NCBI GenBank assembly: GCA_018380885.1
Contig: JAGZSY010000030.1
Span: 27,666 to 91,665, forward strand
Length of the DNA stretch: 64,000 nt
Source of the DNA: Enterocloster asparagiformis
GTDB taxonomy: Bacteria; Bacillota; Clostridia; Lachnospirales; Lachnospiraceae
Reading direction: 5' to 3'
Shown here: positions 25,131 to 33,345 of the stretch, piece after piece
How the letters are laid out: the number at the start of each line of letters is the position of its first letter
Position numbering within the stretch: position 1 is the first letter of the stretch
Program-made: the position numbers and the translations under genes
The notes under the pieces: generated by a model
What the model was told of the DNA's origin: nothing
Databases searched by the model: none
The model's input: only the letters and a program-made list of their open reading frames with translations

Positions 25131-25934
25131 TCACAGTTCGATGATTTCCCGGTCGTCCGGCACCAGCAGGTTGCCTCGGTAATACTCCCGGCCCTCGGCG
25201 GTGTAGAGCTCCTTGCGGCGGGCGAGCTGTTTGTCCTCCGTGTGCCACAGCACCAGGTTCGGAATGTCCAGCTCGGCAGCCAGCTCGCAGGCCTCCTTCA
25301 CCGTGCTGTGGTGCTTCTCATAGGGCTGGAAGCGCTCCCGGTCCCCGTAGAGGCAGAACGCCTCGTGCAGCAGCCAGTCGCTGCCCTCCACGTAGGCGCG
25401 GCAGCCCGGATTGTAGGGCTCGTCGCCCGCGCAGGTCAGCCGCTTGCCGTTCTTTAACTGGGTGGTGAACCCAAACTGCTTGGCCTTGGTGGACAGGATG
25501 TCGAAGAAGGTCACGTCGTAATCCAGGATGTGTACGGTCTCCCCGTCCTCCACCGGCACCAGGAAGATGCGGTCCCCGATCATTTTGTAAAATTTTCCCT
25601 GCACGGTCAGGCGGCAGATGGTCTTGATGGTCTCCACCAGGTCCGGATGGCAGTAGATTTGCAGATCTCCCTTAAAATTGCCCTTCTTCATACCTGTGGC
25701 GATCATGCGGATCATCCAGACAATGCCCAGAATGTGGTCCGTGTGCTCATGGGTGACGAAAATGTGGTGGATGTGGTTTAAATCCACCTTCATCTCGTCG
25801 AGAATTTTTAAGATACCGTTGCCGCCTCCGGCGTCCACCATGAAATACTCGTCCCCGTCCCGGAGGGCGAAGCAGGTGTTATAGCAGTGGATTGCCTGGG
25901 CGTTTCCGGTACCGAATACATAGAGCTGTTCCAT
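25131..25934 (-). CDS. MBL-fold metallo-hydrolase (RNase Z-like)
   Basis: 267 residues. The zinc signature is HHIFVTHEHTDHILG (HxHxDH, about residues 61-66); an Asp in CAGDEPYN and His in VLWHTED complete a two-metal site, in the order of tRNase Z/ElaC-like proteins. The exosite arm of true RNase Z is not evident, so it may act on another small phosphodiester or ester. Ribosome site ggagg 8 bases before ATG. Ends at the shared terminator. Function unassigned beyond hydrolase. Confidence 0.8.
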   Translation of the reverse strand: MEQLYVFGTGNAQAIHCYNTCFALRDGDEYFMVDAGGGNGILKILDEMKVDLNHIHHIFVTHEHTDHILGIVWMIRMIATGMKKGNFKGDLQIYCHPDLVETIKTICRLTVQGKFYKMIGDRIFLVPVEDGETVHILDYDVTFFDILSTKAKQFGFTTQLKNGKRLTCAGDEPYNPGCRAYVEGSDWLLHEAFCLYGDRERFQPYEKHHSTVKEACELAAELDIPNLVLWHTEDKQLARRKELYTAEGREYYRGNLLVPDDREIIEL

Positions 25935-26103
25935 TCTTTTTTCCTCCGTTCTGAAAATCTGCGACCCTCAGAAAATGATCATGATTTTAAGATAATGTTA
26001 CTATATTTCTCAGAATCCCGCAAGACTTTGTTTTTGTCCGGAGGCGGGGAAACACGCCGCCGGGCGGGCTGGCGGATGGCGGGATACAAAGCTTAAGCGC
26101 AGG

Positions 26104-26877
26104 CTAGGAAACCCAGATCACCTGCTCATGCTCCAGGACGGCGTCCCCGGTCCCGGAGAATACCAGATCGTAGGTAAGGCCGCGGCCGAACCGGGGGCCG
26201 GCCTGATAGATCAGGCTGGCCGTGCGCTTTCCCAGGTCAAAGCTGATCCAGAAAGCGGCCTGAGAGAAAAACATGCCGGATAAGGGCTCCTGCCGGTGGC
26301 GGACGTCGTTGACGGTCACGGTGCAGCCGCCCTGCTCCAGCTTCCAGGTGTGGAGTGTTTCGCTTTTGAAGTGGCTGGCCGGGTCCGTGTCCCCGTGCTC
26401 GTCGTATTTGACTATTGCGGAGGAGGGAACGGCGCCGCAGCGTTCCTGTCCGATCTGCCGGAACGTCTCCCTTATGGAGTCGAGGATGGAGGCGCACTGG
26501 TTCAACAGCGCGGTCAGGGCGGCATCCGTCTTTGCCATGTTCAGGGTATACGTGACGTCTCCACGCAGCTCAGGCTCCACCTTCTCAAGGCCCTGTTCCA
26601 GGATGGAGAAGGGCGGATACCCGTAATCAGTCAGAAGCCGCAGCGCGTCCTCCTTCACGCTGAGCGGATTTTGGGAAATGATCACGGTCTGCAAAAGGCC
26701 GACCAGCTCCCGCTCATAGTCCAGGCGGCGGCCGTAATACGGGTCCATGTAATAATCCAGGCAGAGCAGCAGGCGTTCCTTGGCCTCAGAGTCCTCCCCC
26801 ATGAGGATTTCTTCCACCCCGGGCAGCCCATTCGCCACAATTTCAGCTTCTCTGTCCGTGTAATGTACGGTTTTCAT
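26104..26877 (-). CDS. Hypothetical protein, 257 residues
   Basis: I do not recognise a family. ATG at 26877 is used because gggaggg lies 5 bases upstream. The first ~140 residues are helical (LLLCLDYYMDPYYGRRLDYE, LLQTVIISQNPLSVKEDALR), the last ~110 look strand-rich (GGCTVTVNDVRHRQ, WISFDLGKRTASLIYQ). No signal peptide or membrane segment. It starts 16 bases after the signal peptidase gene and may be co-transcribed with it. Confidence 0.7.
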   Translation of the reverse strand: MKTVHYTDREAEIVANGLPGVEEILMGEDSEAKERLLLCLDYYMDPYYGRRLDYERELVGLLQTVIISQNPLSVKEDALRLLTDYGYPPFSILEQGLEKVEPELRGDVTYTLNMAKTDAALTALLNQCASILDSIRETFRQIGQERCGAVPSSAIVKYDEHGDTDPASHFKSETLHTWKLEQGGCTVTVNDVRHRQEPLSGMFFSQAAFWISFDLGKRTASLIYQAGPRFGRGLTYDLVFSGTGDAVLEHEQVIWVS

Positions 26878-26893
26878 GTAATCCCTCCCTTTT

Positions 26894-27451
26894 TCATTCG
26901 ATCCGCTTAAACCCGGGATAATACCGGAACAGCACCTTGGCCGAGATGGCGGATTCCGGGACATAGGGATCGGGCCATTTGCGGGCGTCCGCGGAGTAGT
27001 TGCGGTTGTCTCCCAGCATCAGGTAGCAGCCGTCCGGCACCTCAAAATGGTAATCAGCGGACTCCATGGGCTCGGCCAGGTAGGGCTCGTCCAGGGGGAT
27101 TTCCGAACCGTTGATGTAAACCAGGTTGTCCCGGATGTCCACGGTTTCGCCCGGCAGGCCGATGACGCGCTTGACCAGCCTGGTGTTCTCCCTGCCCGGC
27201 CCTGTCTCGTGCTTAAAGATCACGATATCGCCCCGCTGGGGGTGGGAGCCGAAGCGGTATGCCAGCCGGGAGCCCAGAATTCGGTCCTTTGTCATGATGG
27301 TATTTTCCATGGAGTTGGACGGGACCCGGCTGTTGGAAATGATACAGGTATTTAAAAACAGGGCGATGGCGGCGGCCGTCAGGATGATTTTGATCCACTC
27401 CAGCAACTCCTTTTTCCAGCCGGCGGTTCCGGTTTGTTTTTGTTCACTCAT
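26894..27451 (-). CDS. lepB: Signal peptidase I
   Basis: Removes signal peptides from secreted proteins at the outer face of the membrane. 185 residues, the Gram-positive SipS size. One N-terminal membrane helix (about 20-38), catalytic Ser47 in VPSNSMENTI, catalytic Lys94 in RLVKRVIGLPGE, and the box E motif MLGDNRNYSADARKW. Ribosome site aaggag 7 bases before ATG. Diverges from fbp across 240 bases. Many clostridia have several copies, so the symbol is generic. Confidence 0.94.
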   Translation of the reverse strand: MSEQKQTGTAGWKKELLEWIKIILTAAAIALFLNTCIISNSRVPSNSMENTIMTKDRILGSRLAYRFGSHPQRGDIVIFKHETGPGRENTRLVKRVIGLPGETVDIRDNLVYINGSEIPLDEPYLAEPMESADYHFEVPDGCYLMLGDNRNYSADARKWPDPYVPESAISAKVLFRYYPGFKRIE

Positions 27452-27616
27452 ATAAAATCTCCTTCACAGTGGTATTTTATCAGTGTACCACCGGACAGGC
27501 TGAAAGTCCTTACCAAATTGTTAATACTCCATTTCACTTTTTTCCCGGGCATCCTGTGGGGGAGGGAGGAAAAGGGCGGCCGGGAATCAACGGGGCTTAC
27601 AGCTTTCTTAAATTGT

Positions 27617-27645
27617 TTGAAAACTGCGGTTTTTTATGATACTAT
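27617..27645 (+). promoter_or_regulatory. Probable promoter of fbp
   Basis: TTGAAA at 27617-27622, 17-base spacer, TACTAT at 27640-27645; start about 40 bases before the gene. Confidence 0.6.
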
Positions 27646-27691
27646 ATTTCTAAACTATACAGCGATTATGGAATAGAGGGAGGCGGAAGAA

Positions 27692-29629
27692 ATGAGGGAT
27701 TTGGCGTACTTAAAGCTATTGTCCAGAGAATATCCCACAGTGCGGGCGGCCACCAGCGAGATCATCAACCTGATGGCGATCTGCGGCCTGCCTAAGGGTA
27801 CGGAATATTTCTTCAGCGACCTGCATGGGGAATACGAGGCGTTTGTCCACCTGCTGCGCAGCTCCTCAGGCATCATCCGCGAGAAGATAAGGGAGACCTT
27901 CGGGCATCTGATTCCCGAGGAGGAGGAGATCCAGCTGGCGAACCTGATCTATTATCCGGACCGCAATCTGGGAAAGATCCGCAAGAGCGGACAGTTTACC
28001 GAGGACTTCCAGAAGATCACCATCTACCGTCTGGTTCAGATTTGCAAGGTGGTGTCCTCCAAGTACACCCGCTCCAAGGTGAGAAAGAAAATGCCCAGGG
28101 AGTTTGCCTACGTTATAGACGAGCTTCTCCATGTGGATTACAACGACGACAACAAGCGGATCTATTACAGCGAGATCATCCACTCCATCATTGAGAATGC
28201 GGTGGCGGACAAGTTTATCATCGCCCTGTGCGAGCTCATACAGAACCTGACCATCGACAATTTGCACATTATCGGGGATATCTTCGACCGCGGCCCCCGG
28301 GCGGATATCATCATGGACGAGCTGATGCATTTCCACGACGTGGACATCCAGTGGGGCAACCACGACATTTCCTGGATGGGAGCCGCCACGGGGAACCTGG
28401 CCAGCATCTGCAGCGTTCTGCGCATCGCCATCAGCTACAACAGCTTCGACGTGCTGGAGGACGGCTACGGAATCAACCTGCGGCCCCTGTCCATGTTTGC
28501 GGCCAAGGTGTACCGGGACGACCCCTGCCAGCGGTTCGTGCCCCATATATTAGATGAAAATGTTTACGACGCCGTGGACCCGGGCCTGGCGGCCAAGATG
28601 CACAAGGCCATCGCCATCATCCAGTTCAAGGTGGAGGGGGCCATCATCAAGCGCCATCCCGAGTACGGCATGGACGACCGGATTCTGCTGGAGGCCGTGG
28701 ACTTTGAGAAGGGCACGGTGACGGTGGAGGGCAGGGAATACCCCATGCTGGACACGAATTTCCCCACCGTGGATCCCAGGAACCCGCTGGAGCTGACCGA
28801 CGGGGAGAAGGAGCTGTTAAAGACCCTGAAGGCCTCCTTTAAGCACAGCGGCAGGCTGCACAAGCATGTGAAGTTCCTGTACTCCCATGGGGCGATCTAC
28901 AAGTGCTATAACTCCAATCTGTTGTACCACGGCTGTATCCCCATGAGGGAGGACGGTTCCTTTGATAGTATTGTGGCGGGCAACGCCATCTATTCCGGCA
29001 GAAGCCTGATGGATTATTTCAACTATCAGGTGCAGAACGCATATTTTATGCCTGAGGGCACGGTGGAGAAGCAGTGGGCCATGGATCTGATGTGGTACCT
29101 GTGGTGCGGCTCCAAATCTCCGGTGTTCGGCAAGGATAAAATGACCACCTTTGAGCACTATTTTATTGCGGACAAGAGCACCCACAAGGAGACGCTCAAC
29201 CCCTACTACAAGCTCAGCGTGCAGGAGGAATTCTGCGACCGCATTCTGGCGGAATTTGATCTCCCGGCCAAGGGGTCCCACATCATCAACGGACACGTGC
29301 CGGTGAAGATGAAGGACGGGGAGACGCCGGTTAAGGCGGGCGGCAAGCTGTTCATCATCGACGGCGGCCTCTCAAAGGCGTATCAGGCCACCACGGGCAT
29401 CGCCGGGTACACGCTGATCTACAACTCCAACCATCTGGCGCTGGCGGAGCACATGCCCTTTGACCCCAACAAGGAGAGCTCGCCCAAGGTATCCGTGGTG
29501 GAGAAGATGCAGAGCCGGGTTATGGTGGCGGACACGGACAAGGGCAGAGAGCTGGCGGGACAGATCGCAGATTTAAAAGAACTGGTGGCGGCCTACCGGG
29601 AGGGCGCGCTGAAAGAAAGGGTAGAATAA
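27692..29629 (+). CDS. fbp: Fructose-1,6-bisphosphatase, class III
   Basis: Gluconeogenic hydrolysis of fructose-1,6-bisphosphate. 645 residues, the large Firmicute form unrelated to the classical enzyme. It has calcineurin-like metal motifs: YFFSDLHGEYEAF, IIGDIFDRGPRADIIMDE, IQWGNHDISWMGA and INGHVPVK with IDGGLSKAYQ. Ribosome site gggaggcgg before ATG 27692. Immediately followed, without gap, by a HAAS-domain gene. Confidence 0.96.
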   Translation: MRDLAYLKLLSREYPTVRAATSEIINLMAICGLPKGTEYFFSDLHGEYEAFVHLLRSSSGIIREKIRETFGHLIPEEEEIQLANLIYYPDRNLGKIRKSGQFTEDFQKITIYRLVQICKVVSSKYTRSKVRKKMPREFAYVIDELLHVDYNDDNKRIYYSEIIHSIIENAVADKFIIALCELIQNLTIDNLHIIGDIFDRGPRADIIMDELMHFHDVDIQWGNHDISWMGAATGNLASICSVLRIAISYNSFDVLEDGYGINLRPLSMFAAKVYRDDPCQRFVPHILDENVYDAVDPGLAAKMHKAIAIIQFKVEGAIIKRHPEYGMDDRILLEAVDFEKGTVTVEGREYPMLDTNFPTVDPRNPLELTDGEKELLKTLKASFKHSGRLHKHVKFLYSHGAIYKCYNSNLLYHGCIPMREDGSFDSIVAGNAIYSGRSLMDYFNYQVQNAYFMPEGTVEKQWAMDLMWYLWCGSKSPVFGKDKMTTFEHYFIADKSTHKETLNPYYKLSVQEEFCDRILAEFDLPAKGSHIINGHVPVKMKDGETPVKAGGKLFIIDGGLSKAYQATTGIAGYTLIYNSNHLALAEHMPFDPNKESSPKVSVVEKMQSRVMVADTDKGRELAGQIADLKELVAAYREGALKERVE

Positions 29630-30136
29630 ATGACCAAGACGGAATTTTTGCAGATTCTCCGGGAGGAGCTGGACGGGCGCGTGCCTTACTCCGTGATCCA
29701 GGAGAACCTGAACTATTACAACACGTATATTGACGGGGAGACGGCCAAGGGGACGCCTGAGGTCCAGGTGATTGAGGAATTGGGCGGCCCCAGGATTATC
29801 GCCCGCACCATCGTGGACGCCACGCTGGACACGGAGGATCGCCCCGACGGCTTCCAGTCCTACGGGGGAAGCGAGGAGTACGACGGGGCCTCCAAGCGTA
29901 CGGCCCAGAAACAGTGGACGGAGTACGGTGACGGCCAAAAGCGCTCGGTTCACTACGTGGACTTCAGCAAATGGTATGTGCGGCTGCTGGCCGGCCTGGC
30001 CGGCTTTGTGGTGATATTTCTGCTGATCACGCTGCTCCTTGGCATCATGGGCCTGGCCGGATGGATACTGTCCGTGATCTGGCCGGTGCTGCTGATTTTG
30101 CTGGTGATCTGGTATATGAAGGGTCCGAGACGATAG
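29630..30136 (+). CDS. HAAS/DUF1700-like membrane protein
   Basis: 168 residues. The first ~65 residues resemble the HAAS helical domain (TKTEFLQILREELDGRVPY, then EELGGPRIIARTIVDA), usually found in accessory proteins beside PadR regulators or cell-envelope genes. Two membrane helices close the protein (about 118-140 and 143-162). The ATG overlaps the A of the fbp TAA context with no spacer, so translation is coupled. Function unknown; no PadR gene is near. Confidence 0.75.
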   Translation: MTKTEFLQILREELDGRVPYSVIQENLNYYNTYIDGETAKGTPEVQVIEELGGPRIIARTIVDATLDTEDRPDGFQSYGGSEEYDGASKRTAQKQWTEYGDGQKRSVHYVDFSKWYVRLLAGLAGFVVIFLLITLLLGIMGLAGWILSVIWPVLLILLVIWYMKGPRR

Positions 30137-30148
30137 AAGGTAAATTTG

Positions 30149-30193
30149 AAAGAGGAGGGAATCCGGTGTTGCGCCCGGATGCCCTCCTCTTTT
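30149..30193. terminator. Bidirectional intrinsic terminator
   Basis: aaagaggaggg (30149-30159) pairs with ccctcctcttt (30182-30192), inner atccgg/ccggat. Shared by the fbp operon and the converging isomerase-like gene. Confidence 0.88.
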
Positions 30194-30208
30194 GATGGTG
30201 ATTCGTAA

Positions 30209-31033
30209 TTATTTCCAAATATCCAGCTGCGCTTTGAGGCCGGCCAGATAGCGGGCGGAGAACGCGGCGTCCTCCCTCAGGCCCTTTAGCACCCGGCCCT
30301 CGATGGTGATGGTGCCGTCGTAGCAGAGGCCGTCCAAAAGGCGCATGATTCCGGCAAAGTCGATGGCTCCGATGCCGGGGAAATACCGGTTGTTGTCGGA
30401 TACGTGCAGGTTATGGTAGTGGCCGTGGTACCGGGTCAGGGCCGCGGCGGTGTTCGTCTCCTCGATGTTCATGTGGTAGGTGTCCGGGAGGATGTACACA
30501 GGTTGGGAGAGTCCGGCGGTCAGGGCCGCGCCCTCCTCCAGGGTGTTGACCAGCAGGGCTTCGTAGTGGTTGGTGGCTTCTAAATAGAGCGGGGCCACGG
30601 CGGTTTTGCCCAGGCGGTCCAGCTCTTCCAGGGAGCGGCGCAGCTGCCGGCCGGCCGCCTCCTTGTCGCCGGAGGGGCCGCCCTTGATGAACCCGCAGAT
30701 GACGCCGGCCTTAAAGCGCGCCGCGCAGTCCAGCATCATGCCCAGGGCCTGCGCGCTCTCTGCGCGGACCAACTCATCCGGGCTGCTGAGGGACAGGCCG
30801 TTGCGCCCCGCGTAAGCGCCGGAGGCGATCATGGTCAGCCGCAGGCCGCAGCGTTTAAGCACGGCGCTCAGCTCATCCGTGTAGGGCTGGGAAAAGTCCA
30901 GCAGATTCAGCTCCACGCCGTAGAAGCCGCAATCGGCGAGCAGCTCCAGGGTATCCAAAAATTCCGGGCTGTCGGGAAGCTCTGGGGCAGCCAGCTGGAT
31001 ACAGAGGGGATAGGGGTAACGTTCAGTGTGCAT
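30209..31033 (-). CDS. Sugar phosphate isomerase/epimerase-like TIM-barrel protein
   Basis: 274 residues. AP endonuclease 2 / xylose-isomerase-like barrel: FYGVELNLLDF early, AVAPLYLEATNHYEA with the first metal Glu, LPDTYHMNIEE with Asp and His, HVSDNNRYFPGIG, and IEGRV for the last Glu. The whole metal set of D-psicose/tagatose-3-epimerase-like enzymes is present. Ribosome site ggagg 8 bases before ATG. Single gene; substrate not inferable. Confidence 0.82.
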   Translation of the reverse strand: MHTERYPYPLCIQLAAPELPDSPEFLDTLELLADCGFYGVELNLLDFSQPYTDELSAVLKRCGLRLTMIASGAYAGRNGLSLSSPDELVRAESAQALGMMLDCAARFKAGVICGFIKGGPSGDKEAAGRQLRRSLEELDRLGKTAVAPLYLEATNHYEALLVNTLEEGAALTAGLSQPVYILPDTYHMNIEETNTAAALTRYHGHYHNLHVSDNNRYFPGIGAIDFAGIMRLLDGLCYDGTITIEGRVLKGLREDAAFSARYLAGLKAQLDIWK

Positions 31034-31197
31034 GGAAAATACCTCCTGTTATGGATTCGCGTGCGCGCCGCGGCCGGTCCGGGAACGCCCGAATCTGGCG
31101 GCCTGCCGCGGAAAAATTGACATTACCTATATCATAAACGATCCATGTAAAAAATGCAATTTAGAACGCTTCTGACATGGATCGCGCGCTTTGCACC

Positions 31198-31226
31198 TTG
31201 ACAAAATTTCAAAAAAGAAATATACT
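31198..31226 (+). promoter_or_regulatory. Sigma-A promoter of the first NlpC/P60 gene
   Basis: TTGACA at 31198-31203, 17-base spacer, TATACT at 31221-31226. A second weaker pair (TTGATA 31258-31263, TAGATC 31281-31286) lies downstream of the WalR-like box. Confidence 0.7.
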
Positions 31227-31236
31227 GTATAAGAAA

Positions 31237-31253
31237 TGTAACATTTGCGTAAC
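31237..31253 (+). promoter_or_regulatory. WalR-like box, copy 1
   Basis: TGTAAC-ATTTG-CGTAAC, one mismatch from the WalR/YycF direct repeat TGTWAH-N5-TGTWAH. The same core recurs before the paralogous gene at 32340. Confidence 0.5.
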
Positions 31254-31313
31254 AAATTTGATAAAACTGTAATTTTAAAATAGATCAAGACAGATTTGCG
31301 AGGTGCAATGAGC

Positions 31314-32012
31314 GTGAGAACAATATGGAAAATGGCGGGAACAGCCTGTGTATGCGGCCTGCTGCTGATTGCCGGACCGGCGGAGGCGAAAGCCGCCCAG
31401 TTCGGGCCGGAGGTGACCAACACATCCAGCTACGTGGTGAAAATCGAGGCCCCCGAGGTGGGCATACATACATCGGCAAACGAGAGCTCCGCCAAGGCGG
31501 GAACCGTGAAGCGCGGCGAGACCTACCAGGTGCTGGCTCAGGCGGACACGGGCTGGGTCAAGATTCAGACGGAGAACGCCGCGGGTTACATCCGCGTTCC
31601 GGGCAACGCCTCCCTGGTGGAAAAGACCAGCGAGAAGGTGGACCAGTCCGTGAAAAAGCGCCGCGAGGCCGTGGAATACGCCCTTCAGTTCGTTGGCGGC
31701 AAATATGTGTACGGCGGAACGGACCCCCACAGCGGCGTGGACTGCTCAGGGTTTACCCGCTACATCATGGCCCAAGCCGCTGCCATCAGCCTCCCCCACT
31801 CCTCCGGAGGCCAGTCGTCCTACGGCAGGGAGGTGACCGTGGATCAGATGCGCCCCGGCGACCTGCTGTTTTACAGCAGCGGCAGCCGGATCAACCATGT
31901 GGCCATGTACATCGGCGACGGCCAGATCGTGCACGCGTCCACGGAGCGGACGGGAATCAAGACGTCCCCCTATAATTACCGCAAGGTAGTGAAGATTGTC
32001 AGCCTGCTATAG
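31314..32012 (+). CDS. SH3-domain NlpC/P60 peptidoglycan endopeptidase
   Basis: 232 residues from GTG 31314, preferred because gaggtg lies 8 bases before it (only 2 bases before ATG 31308). Signal peptide to about residue 28; bacterial SH3 domain about 38-100 (EVGIHTSANESSAKAG); short helical linker; NlpC/P60 domain 118-232 with Cys144 (GVDCSGFTRY), His195 (INHVAMYIGDG) and a following His207. It would cut within stem peptides of peptidoglycan outside the cell. Paralogue of the next gene. Both carry a WalR-like box, consistent with wall-stress control. Confidence 0.92.
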   Translation: MRTIWKMAGTACVCGLLLIAGPAEAKAAQFGPEVTNTSSYVVKIEAPEVGIHTSANESSAKAGTVKRGETYQVLAQADTGWVKIQTENAAGYIRVPGNASLVEKTSEKVDQSVKKRREAVEYALQFVGGKYVYGGTDPHSGVDCSGFTRYIMAQAAAISLPHSSGGQSSYGREVTVDQMRPGDLLFYSSGSRINHVAMYIGDGQIVHASTERTGIKTSPYNYRKVVKIVSLL

Positions 32013-32030
32013 AAGCAGGCTGATTTTTTT
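31999..32030 (+). terminator. Intrinsic terminator overlapping the stop codon
   Basis: tcagcctgct pairs with agcaggctga around a 5-base loop, followed by T7. The TAG stop lies in the loop. Confidence 0.9.
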
Positions 32031-32032
32031 GA

Positions 32033-32072
32033 ATGCAATGGGCGGCGGGCGCAGCCTGTGGCCCATTGTTTG
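32033..32072. repeat. REP-like GC-rich sequence, copy 2
   Basis: Similar to 25055-25095. Here the ends pair better (caatgggc with gcccattg), giving an imperfect palindrome. The rest of 32073-32290 holds no gene I can support. Confidence 0.4.
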
Positions 32073-32297
32073 CGCCGATGGGACGGAGGCACTGCGGCGG
32101 CGGGCGCTGTCCCGGGATGGCCTGGAATTGCAACAGAAATTTAATAAATCGGTAGCATTTGCGGGGAATGTCCGGCGGCGGCAGCGCGTTTGCACGGAAA
32201 AACGCCTGCTTTCACCCGGAAATGCGTGCATTGCCGTAAAGTGATCGTAAGGATTTTGTAAAAAACGACTAAAAGATGTTAAATAATTCTAAAATAG

Positions 32298-32325
32298 TTG
32301 ACGAATGCTGAGAACCTGCTATAAT
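32298..32325 (+). promoter_or_regulatory. Promoter of the second NlpC/P60 gene
   Basis: TTGACG at 32298-32303, 16-base spacer, TATAAT at 32320-32325. Confidence 0.7.
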
Positions 32326-32330
32326 AAGTT

Positions 32331-32356
32331 TGTAACGAATGTAATATTTGCGTAAC
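32331..32356 (+). promoter_or_regulatory. WalR-like box, copy 2
   Basis: TGTAAC-GAA-TGTAAT-ATTTG-CGTAAC: three half-sites. The last two repeat the arrangement found at 31237. Confidence 0.5.
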
Positions 32357-32399
32357 AATTCAGTACAAGCAAACGAAACATGAAAGGCAGGAGATTTTG

Positions 32400-33125
32400 T
32401 TGAATACCAGGACCTTTAGATATTTTTTGCGGATTGGTGCCGTGTGCTCGATACTTACGCTGGCGGCGCCCCTGACAGCTCTGGCGGCCATCGGCCCGGG
32501 TTTTGAACCGGGAACTTATGTGGCCACTGTCACAGCCGACAGCGTGAACATCAACAAGAGCCGGGACAGCGAAGAGGTCCTTGTCACTGCGAAAGCAGGC
32601 GATACATACGAAGTGTTGGAAGATATGGGAAACGGATGGATGAAGGTCAGGGTTATGGACTCGGAGGGCTATATGCCGGTGTCCGGCAACGCCGCGGTGG
32701 AGGAAGTCGCCGGGGATGAGATGGCCGAGATCCAGGAGGAGGCGATCACCTCGTCCAACAGCTACCGCCGCCAGCAGGTGGTGGATTACGCGCTACAGTT
32801 TGTGGGCGGGCGCTACCGCTACGGCGGGTCGGATCCCCACAGCGGCGTGGACTGCTCCGGCTTCACCCGCTACGTGCTGCAGAATGCGGCCGGCGTTGGC
32901 ATGAGCCGTTCGTCCGGTTCTCAGGCCGCTCAGGGCTCGTCCATCAGCGTGGATCAGATGCAGCCCGGGGATCTTCTGTTCTACGGCAGCGGCAGCCGCA
33001 TCAACCATGTGGCGATGTACATAGGCAACGGCCAGATTGTCCACGCATCCACCGAGCGGACCGGTATCACCATTTCGCCGTGGAACTACAGGACTCCGGT
33101 CAAAATTACAAGCGTGCTGGGATAG
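32400..33125 (+). CDS. SH3-domain NlpC/P60 peptidoglycan endopeptidase, paralogue
   Basis: 241 residues from TTG 32400, which has aggag 6 bases upstream (a second TTG at 32397 is closer than usual). Signal peptide to about residue 29 (LTLAAPLTALAA); SH3 domain about 45-103; NlpC/P60 domain 127-241 with Cys152 (GVDCSGFTRY) and His in INHVAMYIGNG. The catalytic domain is nearly the same as that of the preceding gene, while the SH3 domains differ more, so this is an old tandem duplication. Secreted wall hydrolase. Confidence 0.92.
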   Translation: MNTRTFRYFLRIGAVCSILTLAAPLTALAAIGPGFEPGTYVATVTADSVNINKSRDSEEVLVTAKAGDTYEVLEDMGNGWMKVRVMDSEGYMPVSGNAAVEEVAGDEMAEIQEEAITSSNSYRRQQVVDYALQFVGGRYRYGGSDPHSGVDCSGFTRYVLQNAAGVGMSRSSGSQAAQGSSISVDQMQPGDLLFYGSGSRINHVAMYIGNGQIVHASTERTGITISPWNYRTPVKITSVLG

Positions 33126-33162
33126 ATAAATTTCAGATAAAGGATATTCAAGAAGGATTGAG

Positions 33163-33196
33163 AAAAGCCGGGAGCGGTGTGCTGCTCCCGGCTTTT
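33163..33196 (+). terminator. Intrinsic terminator
   Basis: aaaagccgggagc pairs with gctcccggctttt around an 8-base loop. Confidence 0.9.
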
Positions 33197-33345
33197 CCCT
33201 ATTTAAAACCGGAAATGGGGTGAGGAGAGAATTAACCGTTTCATCCGGAAAATGTAAGAAATAAGAAAAGAACGCGGACGGAATCCCTGTTATGATAAAA
33301 TTAGATAACCGGAGGGAACGTGAGTTGGAGAGAGGAGGAATTGCT

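Noticed and set aside
26038..26063. Terminator of the unknown minus-strand gene
   Set aside because: ccgg-ggcg/cgcc-ccgg hairpin exists but is followed by A's, not T's, in the transcribed direction.
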